Shown here: one piece after another, positions 17,621 to 25,439 of the stretch | Layout: every line of letters starts with the position of its first letter | Numbering within the stretch: the stretch's first letter is position 1 | NCBI GenBank assembly: GCA_030068525.1 | Contig: JASJOS010000001.1 | Coordinates: 1-64,000, forward strand | Direction: 5' to 3' | DNA length: 64,000 nt | From: Xanthocytophaga flava | Lineage (GTDB): Bacteria; Bacteroidota; Bacteroidia; Cytophagales; 172606-1 | Made by a program: the position numbers and the translations under genes | The notes under the pieces: model-generated | The model's input: only the letters and a program-made list of their open reading frames with translations | The model's database searches: none | What the model was told of the DNA's origin: nothing

Positions 17621-18178
17621 CTAAGCATTATGGTGACTGTTTATATATCTGAAGAAAGTGGCCTGGCTAATGCCAAGGATAGTGGCGATCTCTTCCGCGG
17701 TTTTATTTTTCTGTTCCCATAAGGTTTTTGCAACGTGAGCCTTATTTTGCGCTTCCTTTGATAACCCTTTGGGACGGTCGCCTTTGCGCCCTCTCGCACG
17801 AGCAGCGGCCAGACCTGCCCGGGTTCGCTGACAGATTACGTCCCGCTCAAATTCAGCCAAGGCGGCAAAGAGTGTGAAGATTAATCTGCCTTGGGGAGTA
17901 GTCGTGTCAATTGAGTCGTTCAAACTAACAAAGCCTATTTTTTTACCTTCTAGGATACTTACTAGTTCAATGAGGTCTTTGAGCGACCTACCTAGTCGAT
18001 CCAGTTTCCATACAACCAGTGTCACCGGCACGTAGTTTGTCAAGTATTTTTTCCAATGCCGGTCTTTGCTTGCCCGCCCCTGAGATTTTCTCTTCAAATA
18101 TCTCTGAGCAACCAGCTCGTCAATTTGCAGGTCCAGATTCTGGTCAAAAGTACTGACGCGCACATAACCAAATCTCAT
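17621..18178 (-). CDS. Serine recombinase (resolvase/invertase family)
   Basis: A 185-residue protein with the complete small serine recombinase layout: N-terminal YVRVST with nucleophile Ser9, the LVVWKLDRLGRSL segment (about 72-84) with active-site arginines, and FAALAEFERDVICQRTRAGLAAAR (about 118-141) as the E-helix region. A C-terminal helix-turn-helix ends it (AEEIATILGISQATFFRY, about 162-179). Invertases and Tn3-type resolvases share this form, and I see no inverted crossover pair nearby that would decide between them. Its GC content is higher than that of both neighbours. On its upstream side it abuts a gene fragment, suggesting it arrived by insertion. Confidence 0.9.
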   Translation of the reverse strand: MRFGYVRVSTFDQNLDLQIDELVAQRYLKRKSQGRASKDRHWKKYLTNYVPVTLVVWKLDRLGRSLKDLIELVSILEGKKIGFVSLNDSIDTTTPQGRLIFTLFAALAEFERDVICQRTRAGLAAARARGRKGDRPKGLSKEAQNKAHVAKTLWEQKNKTAEEIATILGISQATFFRYINSHHNA

Positions 18179-18179
18179 C

Positions 18180-18385
18180 TTTACCTAAGATTAGTGATAA
18201 TGAAAATTTTAGCTCTTTAAGAAAAGATCTTGGATCAATTCCCCCCAAAACCGAGTCTGTCAATGAAAAAAATATAGGTACACTTAATGATTCGCCTCTT
18301 GAGCTTCCGCTTGGAACTATAAAGTGATTCAAAATATATTTATGAAGAAAGAAACTAATAGTGGAGATTCCAATCTAACTCTAAA
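18180..18385 (-). pseudogene. Fragment of a broken gene between the primase-like gene and the recombinase
   Basis: Downstream of the primase-like gene, in the same direction, two frames together look coding: FRVRLESPLLVSFF in one, then LNHFIVPSGSSRGESL in another, as if a frameshift separated them. The reading then runs into the recombinase start, so the 3' part is lost. The VPSGSSRGE segment resembles the PSGAST-G-E substrate loop of the enolase superfamily N-terminal domain. This is one short match, so the identity is a guess. It may be the next gene of the minus-strand cluster, truncated by insertion of the recombinase segment. Confidence 0.3.
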
Positions 18386-18398
18386 AATAAAGCTATTT

Positions 18399-19094
18399 TT
18401 AAAGTATCTTCTTGATCACTGTTGGAAAAACGCCATTCTTTTTTGAAACTCTTAATGAGCAAGATCTTTCTAACAATTGGTGAGCAATCCATGCTCTATC
18501 AATGATAGGAGCAAATAACAAGGCTTTGCTAAGTAATGTTATGAGTTCCTCATAAGTAATTAACTCTTCACCTATATAATGATAAGATTTACCACTTTCA
18601 AGTAAGAATCCTTTCTCTAGATTTAGTTGTTTCAGAACTTTCTGTACAATAATCTTATTTTTGTCGTTCTGAGGAATATGAAAATCTAACAAAGGCAGGT
18701 GCTTAGTTTCTCCACTTATTGTAATTATTCTTGAATTAAAAGCCAGGTTTGATTCTAACTTTCTATCAGCAAATTCTTTGATAAGAGAAAAATCCTGCCG
18801 TTGAAAGGAAACTAGATTTATTTTATTGTTATGATTAAGAGCAGAAGCTAAAATAAAATCAGAAGTTTTTTCCTTTGAAAAAAATGTTAACATTATCGAG
18901 TCCCAGAAAGGCAAATTATACTCTTCTCTAATTGTAATAGCCTTAGCAAAATGTTCCTTTTCCAATTCGTCAAAACCTCCTCTTTCTTGCAATAAAGGAC
19001 TTCTTGGAAACTCATGAAAATTTATCTCATAAATTTGCTCATTAAGTCTGGAGATCTGTTGAATAACATCAATTGTAGTCATTAGTTGCATCAT
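18399..19094 (-). CDS. Primase-1D-like protein (function unknown)
   Basis: A 231-residue protein. The C-terminal part contains SYHYIGEELITYEELITLLSKALL, then PIIDRAWIAHQLLERSCSLRVSKKNG. This order (S-Y-H-Y-x-G, then E-E, L-x-P-I-x-D-R-x-W-I-x-H, then L-R-x-S) is the pattern I associate with proteins annotated as primase 1D-like, a degraded archaeo-eukaryotic primase-type family. The N-terminal 120 residues are not recognised. It overlaps the upstream PLD/ParB-like gene by four bases (ATGA), so the two are translationally coupled and presumably act together. Polymerase activity should not be assumed. I am moderately sure of the family and unsure of the function. Confidence 0.45.
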   Translation of the reverse strand: MMQLMTTIDVIQQISRLNEQIYEINFHEFPRSPLLQERGGFDELEKEHFAKAITIREEYNLPFWDSIMLTFFSKEKTSDFILASALNHNNKINLVSFQRQDFSLIKEFADRKLESNLAFNSRIITISGETKHLPLLDFHIPQNDKNKIIVQKVLKQLNLEKGFLLESGKSYHYIGEELITYEELITLLSKALLFAPIIDRAWIAHQLLERSCSLRVSKKNGVFPTVIKKIL

Positions 19095-20137
19095 AATAGG
19101 CAGACAGAAGGATTTCTTACAGACCTTTCTATATCTCTAAATTTTTTATAATCAAAGTTATTATACCTGTCCTTTCCGATTTTTGTAATATCAGTTAATA
19201 CAACTTCATTTACTTTTACTTTGTCTGAACTTGGTAATTCTACATTAACATTATTAACTACTATTACAAAGGCTTCTTCTATTCCATTTCTGTAACAATA
19301 AGTAAGTCTTGTATTGCCTTCTATCACATAAAGATCGTTACTATGACTTTCTAATATGGGTGGACATATAACAGTATATTTCTCATCTTTAAGAATTAAC
19401 TTTGCAGGCTCAAATAAATTCAAACCAGTTTCAGTGAAATGTTTTACTAATGTTCTAATCTGACGATACTTATAACCTCTTACATATTTAGTGAGAAATA
19501 AAATCTCTCTTATGTTGATCTTCGCTACTGAAAAAGAAGCATTTTTGTACTGGGATACATTCTTCAAAAGAGTGAATATCTCATTATGTGCTATACTTCT
19601 TATACTTGGTTGATAATTACTATTTCTAAGATAGATTGTATTAGTTTTTATTCTTAGCATTGAGATAATTTCACTTCTTAATATCGAAATAAGTTCATTA
19701 TCTTTATTAGTATACAGCTGAGCTGCATGGGCAAAATTACCATCTGGCGAATCCTCAATAATTACAGCCAAAGCATTTTGAGCATTACCATTAATTATTA
19801 CACCTTTAAATGGTATTGTATCTTCAGTAAAAACATGGCACCCAAAACTTTCCAAAAAACGTCTACGATAAGGACCATGTTTTTCGTTATCATTATTATT
19901 CTTCAATATAACATTAATTATAGCGCCATCAATCTTCCATTTTAATAATGTAGGAAATAATTCATATACAAAGTCTGTACTGTTATCTAAAATTATAACT
20001 TCTTCAACCTTATTATTAATTGAGTCTACAATGTTATTGTATATTTGGAATATATCCCTAGAAATATTCATATCGGACTTTGTTCTTAAAACTTTGATAT
20101 TTTCCTCATCAAAAGTATGCAAACTAAAATTTCCCAT
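19091..20137 (-). CDS. PLD-like plus ParB-like domain protein
   Basis: About 348 residues. I chose the ATG at 20137 rather than the TTG nine bases upstream. The N-terminal half (about 1-170) has the alternation of strands and helices of a phospholipase-D-like fold, with a HGPYRRRFLESFGCHVF segment, but no intact HxK(x4)D motif, so it is probably non-catalytic or a different nucleotide-binding fold. The C-terminal half carries a ParB/Srx-type signature: CPPILESHSNDLYVIEGNTRLTYCYRNGIEE (about 265-295), where V-I-E-G-N-T-R replaces the usual V-I-D-G-x-H-R. ParB-type folds bind or hydrolyse nucleotides or act as nucleases. It overlaps the primase-like gene by four bases. It lies 286 bases downstream of the E2-E1-JAB stop on the same strand, so it may belong to that system. 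Confidence 0.5.
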   Translation of the reverse strand: MGNFSLHTFDEENIKVLRTKSDMNISRDIFQIYNNIVDSINNKVEEVIILDNSTDFVYELFPTLLKWKIDGAIINVILKNNNDNEKHGPYRRRFLESFGCHVFTEDTIPFKGVIINGNAQNALAVIIEDSPDGNFAHAAQLYTNKDNELISILRSEIISMLRIKTNTIYLRNSNYQPSIRSIAHNEIFTLLKNVSQYKNASFSVAKINIREILFLTKYVRGYKYRQIRTLVKHFTETGLNLFEPAKLILKDEKYTVICPPILESHSNDLYVIEGNTRLTYCYRNGIEEAFVIVVNNVNVELPSSDKVKVNEVVLTDITKIGKDRYNNFDYKKFRDIERSVRNPSVCLL

Positions 20138-20422
20138 TTTTATCAAGTCTTTAGGTTTGAGGAGTGGTTTTTAAAATCACTTGCACTATATTTATTTCTA
20201 TCACATAAATAGTCATTAAAGCTTAACTAAACAATCTATTCTTGTATTACAAATAACGTAGATCTTATTACTCATATCAATTATGACTAACATTTTGATA
20301 TCAAAGTAGATAAGAATCATACTGCTCTGATGGCTAATTCAATACAATAGAGACAAAAGGATAATAAAATAAAGGAATACGCAATGCTACACTAACTTGC
20401 ATTCTTAAATACAGCTGATATA

Positions 20423-22786
20423 TTAAATATTACCTATAATATTCAAATCGGCAAAATAATAGTGCTTACCTGCAGGATGAATTGTACAAGATGGTTGCCC
20501 AGTATTTGAGAAAATTAACATTACAGGCATATCTGTCAGATATTCTTTTTGAATGGCAATCTCAGTTAAGCTTTTAATATCTGTTCCACTAGGCTTATTA
20601 TTTTCTATTGGATGAGAATGCCATTCTCCTACATAAATAATTTTTCGATCTGAGCTTAAAAACAGCTCCTCCAAGAACTCTTGACAAAATTTAATATCTT
20701 TCTTAAATTCTGTAGCTGTGCGGACTGAATTTGGGCCAGGACCTGAAGCAGTAGTTATGATAATATCACCATTTTCATTTATATAACCTGCCAAGACCCC
20801 TCCAGTTTCTATTTTAGGATTCTCTGCAACTAAATCTTGCATCTCTCTTTGAGTACTATTAGATAAAAATACTTGTACTATTTTCTCATGGTTACAATAA
20901 TAACATTGAGGATGTGGTTCAATAAAATCTGAATACAATTGAAATGCAGATACTTGATGTATCTCTTCTGATGACCATATCCAATGATTCTTTTCACCAA
21001 AGCCATGTTGTAACTCATCTAGAATTATTCTTGAGGTAAGAGAAGAGATTAATTTTAGATCAGCAGCACTAGCTGGACGAATAGGATTATTACACTCATT
21101 TTTTAAGGTAGGTAAACTATCATCATCTGGAACAATAATTACTCTGTTTTCTTCATTACGATAAAGTTCTAGACAATGAAAACAAGCATCTTTTCCCGGA
21201 ATAACTCGAAAAATACGCGCAACTTTTCCTCCTCGCAATGCTCTAGAGTAATAGATCACCTTATTATTTATTACTGCACGCTCATTTAAATAACCTTCTG
21301 TATTATCATCAGCTATGCTACTAATCGTGATAGAATCATCAGAAAAGCTCAGATTTAACTCAATGTAATTGATATTACCAGTATTAAATCTAACATTAAC
21401 AAATGGATTATGCTTACTAATAATTCCTGCTACTGCTATTACTTTGGCAACACCTGCCTGATCAAGTCCAGCAAGATGTCTTACAGGATTAGGAGCTTTC
21501 AGTATTTGATTATCAAAAAGATTAATTGTTCCAATGCCTGCCTTAGTTAAACAATCTGCAATCTCACTTCCTAATGCGCCAACTCCTACGATATTAATTG
21601 TTTTACTTTTTAGTATAGATCTATCTGCCCGGCCAATGTTCCGCTGATGATATGAATCTTCAGTAAACATCTCACAAGGAATAGCTTCTACATTATGATA
21701 TGAATCTAAGAAATAACGACCAGCTTCTTCTTCAGAAGTTCCGGTAGGGCCTACAGTAAGTATTACGCCTGTAAAGTCATTTTTTTTGATAACCTTAAAA
21801 AGCTGAAATTCTTGAATCCCTTTACGATTAGGAAATCGAACAGCAATAAACAAGCTTTCAGGCTTTTCGCTGAAACTTTGTCTATAAAAGGGAACAATTC
21901 TTTTTATTCCTTCATCATAGTTCCCGTCGCCAATTATAGTAATCAATTCTTCAAATACTTCAAATGGAGAAGGTTCATTAACTAATTGGAACCAAGTAGT
22001 TTTAAGAAGTTTACCACTTGTTATTAGCCTTTGAATTATTTCATTCTTTGTAATGAGCTCAACTATATTTTGAATACCTTCCTCAAAAAAGAAATTTGGT
22101 AGTGAGAACTCAATCTGACTATAAACACCAGACTTATTTTTCCCATCAATTAAGCACCCAAAATATATGCCTTGATCATCTGAGTTATATTTCCCTTTCG
22201 GTATATAGTTGACTTGCAAACCATAGGCTTCTCCCTCCGTAAAGAAAGGATTTAAAAATGAGTCCGGATATAAAAATCTATAGTTAGTATCTATATTGAC
22301 AAAGTGCGCATGAAAATCAACTTCCTGACTATCAGCTGGAAAGTCACCTGTGACAATACCTTTATACCAATCTGATACTCTCTTAAGAATAGTTGTTATT
22401 CCATAAAATTTAGAGCCATCATCCAAATTATCCCACTCCAGTATACAAAGGTTTCCACTTCCATTCTGATGTCGAAATTGATAATAATATTTTACAATTA
22501 ATGGCAGTATTGCATATAATTCGTTACTCCCTTTAGCAATATTTTTCACTTGCTCATCGCTTAATTCTCTCTCCAATGGAAATATTAAAGGAAGTTCATA
22601 CGGAGTAGATTCAGGATAAACAATAAGTATTGGGAAGCGATAAATTTTGTCTAACCTTAGAATAATATTCCCATGGGATACAAGAAAATTATCTCTAACT
22701 TGAAACCGTTCTTTATAATTAAAGTCATTAGACAAAGCATAACTTTCTTTAGCCAAGTAATGTGGATGTCGTTTAAACCAGTGCAT
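20423..22786 (-). CDS. Single-chain E2-E1-JAB protein of a ubiquitin-like conjugation system
   Basis: A 787-residue fusion of three enzymes. E2-like domain (about 1-170): GNLCILEW with candidate catalytic Cys114, followed by the W and L pattern of bacterial E2 proteins. A region of unknown fold follows (about 175-385). E1/ThiF-like adenylating domain (about 390-630): GVGALG nucleotide loop at 401-406, Asp425, Asn433, Arg436 and Lys448 in the usual order, zinc-type CxxC pairs at 535-538 and 628-631, and Cys564 as a possible thioester cysteine. JAB/JAMM isopeptidase (about 655-787): Glu660, HSHP (His723, His725), Ser733 and Asp736, a complete zinc site. Conjugation and removal of a ubiquitin-like tag are thus joined in one chain. 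The start overlaps the end of the upstream MBL gene by 14 bases. No modifier gene is visible nearby. Confidence 0.85.
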   Translation of the reverse strand: MHWFKRHPHYLAKESYALSNDFNYKERFQVRDNFLVSHGNIILRLDKIYRFPILIVYPESTPYELPLIFPLERELSDEQVKNIAKGSNELYAILPLIVKYYYQFRHQNGSGNLCILEWDNLDDGSKFYGITTILKRVSDWYKGIVTGDFPADSQEVDFHAHFVNIDTNYRFLYPDSFLNPFFTEGEAYGLQVNYIPKGKYNSDDQGIYFGCLIDGKNKSGVYSQIEFSLPNFFFEEGIQNIVELITKNEIIQRLITSGKLLKTTWFQLVNEPSPFEVFEELITIIGDGNYDEGIKRIVPFYRQSFSEKPESLFIAVRFPNRKGIQEFQLFKVIKKNDFTGVILTVGPTGTSEEEAGRYFLDSYHNVEAIPCEMFTEDSYHQRNIGRADRSILKSKTINIVGVGALGSEIADCLTKAGIGTINLFDNQILKAPNPVRHLAGLDQAGVAKVIAVAGIISKHNPFVNVRFNTGNINYIELNLSFSDDSITISSIADDNTEGYLNERAVINNKVIYYSRALRGGKVARIFRVIPGKDACFHCLELYRNEENRVIIVPDDDSLPTLKNECNNPIRPASAADLKLISSLTSRIILDELQHGFGEKNHWIWSSEEIHQVSAFQLYSDFIEPHPQCYYCNHEKIVQVFLSNSTQREMQDLVAENPKIETGGVLAGYINENGDIIITTASGPGPNSVRTATEFKKDIKFCQEFLEELFLSSDRKIIYVGEWHSHPIENNKPSGTDIKSLTEIAIQKEYLTDMPVMLIFSNTGQPSCTIHPAGKHYYFADLNIIGNI

Positions 22787-23879
22787 CTGTTAACCCCATT
22801 GGTTTATCATCTAATCTAGTTGTTTGGGAGACTATGTAAATACTTTGATATTTATTATTTTCATTTCTATTAGCTTCTCCACCATCCCCACCGCTTCCGT
22901 ATGCCTTTATTAATTCTACATCTTCAGTTATGCTGGGATTACCATCTGAATCAATATCTATAATAATAGAGTAAGGCTTTTCTCCTAAGTGAAATATACC
23001 GTCTTCATCTATATATTTCCTGTATATTTCCATTGCATCTTCGTGCGGATGTCCATGTATACTTTTTTTAGGTGCACTAATAATCAGGTAGGTAGGCTTG
23101 ATTACCTCAATGTGTTTCTCATATACATATTCATCATCCTTATTAAGTTTAAAAAAGGTTCTTGATCCATGATGGCTTGCACTTAACACAAATGAAGGAA
23201 GATTTTCTTTGTGATATTCCGTAATATGTTCTTTCCAAGCCGTCTTGTCAGAGTCGCCTGTAATCATGATGCTTTTAGCATCTTTCCCATAAGTAAATTT
23301 AATCACACCACACTGCTCATGAATTCTATCATCACGACCATCTTGATCTTCTTCATTGATATCATCACATAAGTATTTTGCAGGTGACAGGACTTGATAA
23401 TCAATATTTCCAAGCTTCTTAATCACTTCTTTATCATCAGAATTTCGTATTTTATTTAAATCATTTGTACCCAATAGAAAATACTCATTCCTCTTACCTA
23501 CTTTATCAATAACATATTTCAGGTCCTCATACTTCTCTTTATGTTTTGGTCCTGGTTTATGGTTAGAATGCCAAACTTCTGCAAATTCAGTTTCTTCATA
23601 TACATCTTTTATTCCTCCAATATGATCATTATGTGGATGAGTATTAATGAATACACTTAGTTTGCCGCTTGTCTCAAATAGATCCTTGAAAAGTTCTACT
23701 AAATCTATTTCATTTTTCTCTTTATCTCTATCAGAGTCTACCAAAACATATAAATAGTCTGATTCTGTTGGGCCATTAGGTATTACTAGTAAAGTTGATT
23801 CACCTTGACCAGTATACAAAAATACAATTCGAAAAATACCAGTTTTGGTAGGCTTAATAACTTTTTCAGCAACGTTCAT
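22773..23879 (-). CDS. MBL-fold metallohydrolase, ComEC-like (second MBL of the cluster)
   Basis: About 368 residues. ATG 23879 is preferred over the TTG six bases upstream. Metallo-beta-lactamase fold with intact NTHPHNDHIGG (HxHxDH at about 81-86), ITGDSD (about 206-211, metal-bridging Asp) and SASHHGS (about 234-240). These are the features of ComEC-type MBL domains, which act on nucleic acids or phosphodiesters. After the MBL domain comes a Gly-rich linker (YGSGGDGGEAN) and a 30-residue tail. The stop overlaps the start of the E2-E1-JAB gene by 14 bases, implying coupled translation. The substrate is unknown. Confidence 0.8.
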   Translation of the reverse strand: MNVAEKVIKPTKTGIFRIVFLYTGQGESTLLVIPNGPTESDYLYVLVDSDRDKEKNEIDLVELFKDLFETSGKLSVFINTHPHNDHIGGIKDVYEETEFAEVWHSNHKPGPKHKEKYEDLKYVIDKVGKRNEYFLLGTNDLNKIRNSDDKEVIKKLGNIDYQVLSPAKYLCDDINEEDQDGRDDRIHEQCGVIKFTYGKDAKSIMITGDSDKTAWKEHITEYHKENLPSFVLSASHHGSRTFFKLNKDDEYVYEKHIEVIKPTYLIISAPKKSIHGHPHEDAMEIYRKYIDEDGIFHLGEKPYSIIIDIDSDGNPSITEDVELIKAYGSGGDGGEANRNENNKYQSIYIVSQTTRLDDKPMGLTDALV

Positions 23880-23937
23880 AAACAAATTTTCTTGACAATC
23901 TTTAGTTAATAAATGCAGCTAATAATTTTATTACGTA

Positions 23938-25428
23938 TCAACTATTTATATTAATTTCCACATAACTCTCAGTAACTTTATAAGATTTTTCAAAAATTTC
24001 CATTTCATAACTATTCATTTTATTTCTTTCTTCAACAGCATTAAAATCAGTTATTAAGCCTTGGTCTATTCTAAACATTTTTCCTTTTGTTTTCTTTATT
24101 AACTGTTCAAATAAACGAGGTGCAGGCATTGTATTTTTCCAGCCAGGCTTAATATTTCCATAGTCGAGAGTTGCAAAAGCGATTAAATCTGGATGGTTCA
24201 TCATATCCAAGCCCTTTACAGAAGCTGTACCATTGTGGCTTAGATGATGGCCTACCTTATAAAAAACTGTTTTACTTAAAAGATCTTTTGCAGTAATAGT
24301 TATTGTTGAATTTCCTTTCTTTTTTTCCCATTTAAGATCTTTATCATGCCATCCTACCCAGTTCCCAGATTGAGCATCTCCTGGAAAAAGAAGTACTTTC
24401 TCAGATTCCTCAAATTCAATAGCAAATGCTAAGCTTGTATTATTCATAAAACGTTCTAGTCGAATAGCAAGATCTCCTGCATTTGTCAACCAATCATACT
24501 CAATGCTACGCCACAGGTTTTCTGGATTATCTAGGTATTTCTTTTTAAAATTTTTTTTTGAATCTTTTTTTAACCCTTCCTCATAAAATGTATCAGTAGA
24601 AAATGGACTATTAGTTCTTCTATTTTCGAGATCTTCAGTTAACGCCCTTATAAAGTTATAAGAATCGTCAAACTCTAACCTATGATCATATAATTCATCA
24701 TTTATTTCGTCCTTTTTAAGAAGTGCTTCATTTTCTGGTGGTCCAAGTATATAAAAATTAATCCCATTCAATTGAGGATAATGCGGAACTTTTGTGCCAG
24801 GATAACAATAATGAGGTGGATTTCCAGATCTCATATGAATTTCTTTAACAAAATCCATTGCCCTTTGCAGTTCACTTATCTTTCCTTCTGCTACCAACAA
24901 AATATGTTCTTTCTCATGATACAATTCCCATTGTTCATGTAGTCCATCAAGAAATTTCTTCTTTCCCTCCACAACCAAATTTCCATTGTACTCTTCTTTT
25001 AGAGAAACTAAATAATCTGCATCTGACACTAGTTCCTCCATTTTTTGAATTGCTGTTGCCAAAGCCACTTTATGTTTTCCATAATCACTCCTAAGCTTGT
25101 TTGCAAGTCTATTCTTAGGATCTTCAGTCCAAGCTAACCAAACGTTATCTATACTGATTTTTTCAAACTCGTCTTTGGCTCTCGAAAAACCAATAATATG
25201 ATCCAAATGCTCATGGGAAACCACTAAAAGATCTAAATGATTATCTATATCTGCTCCTATTTCTTTAATAAATGCAGTAAACCTTTCAGAATTGCCTACA
25301 CATGCTCCACAATCTATCATCATTTTAAATTGAACAATCTCTTCAGAGAAAAACTTTAGTAAAAGGCAATCTCCTGTACCAATGCGGTACATACGAATGG
25401 AAATCTTATTTATTTTTGGCGTAGACAT
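23938..25428 (-). CDS. MBL-fold metallohydrolase (first catalytic MBL of the cluster)
   Basis: A 496-residue MBL protein. It opens IRMYRIGTGDCLLLKF, typical of the ComEC-like branch, then MIDCG, SHEHLDHIIGF (HxHxDH at 72-77), LLFPGDAQSG (about 348-357) and KVGHHLSHNGT (about 390-400). The middle region (about 110-330) is a long helical insertion not seen in the next MBL. It starts 11 bases after the gluzincin stop and ends 58 bases before the next MBL start, so all are in one operon. The metal site looks complete and hydrolase activity is likely; the substrate cannot be inferred. Confidence 0.8.
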   Translation of the reverse strand: MSTPKINKISIRMYRIGTGDCLLLKFFSEEIVQFKMMIDCGACVGNSERFTAFIKEIGADIDNHLDLLVVSHEHLDHIIGFSRAKDEFEKISIDNVWLAWTEDPKNRLANKLRSDYGKHKVALATAIQKMEELVSDADYLVSLKEEYNGNLVVEGKKKFLDGLHEQWELYHEKEHILLVAEGKISELQRAMDFVKEIHMRSGNPPHYCYPGTKVPHYPQLNGINFYILGPPENEALLKKDEINDELYDHRLEFDDSYNFIRALTEDLENRRTNSPFSTDTFYEEGLKKDSKKNFKKKYLDNPENLWRSIEYDWLTNAGDLAIRLERFMNNTSLAFAIEFEESEKVLLFPGDAQSGNWVGWHDKDLKWEKKKGNSTITITAKDLLSKTVFYKVGHHLSHNGTASVKGLDMMNHPDLIAFATLDYGNIKPGWKNTMPAPRLFEQLIKKTKGKMFRIDQGLITDFNAVEERNKMNSYEMEIFEKSYKVTESYVEININS

Positions 25429-25439
25429 GGAATCATCGA

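Noticed and set aside
13368-22786. A type II CBASS locus (patatin plus E1/E2 plus JAB)
   Set aside because: No CD-NTase was found, the patatin is on the opposite strand about 7.5 kb away, and the E2-E1-JAB operon contains MBL and peptidase genes instead.
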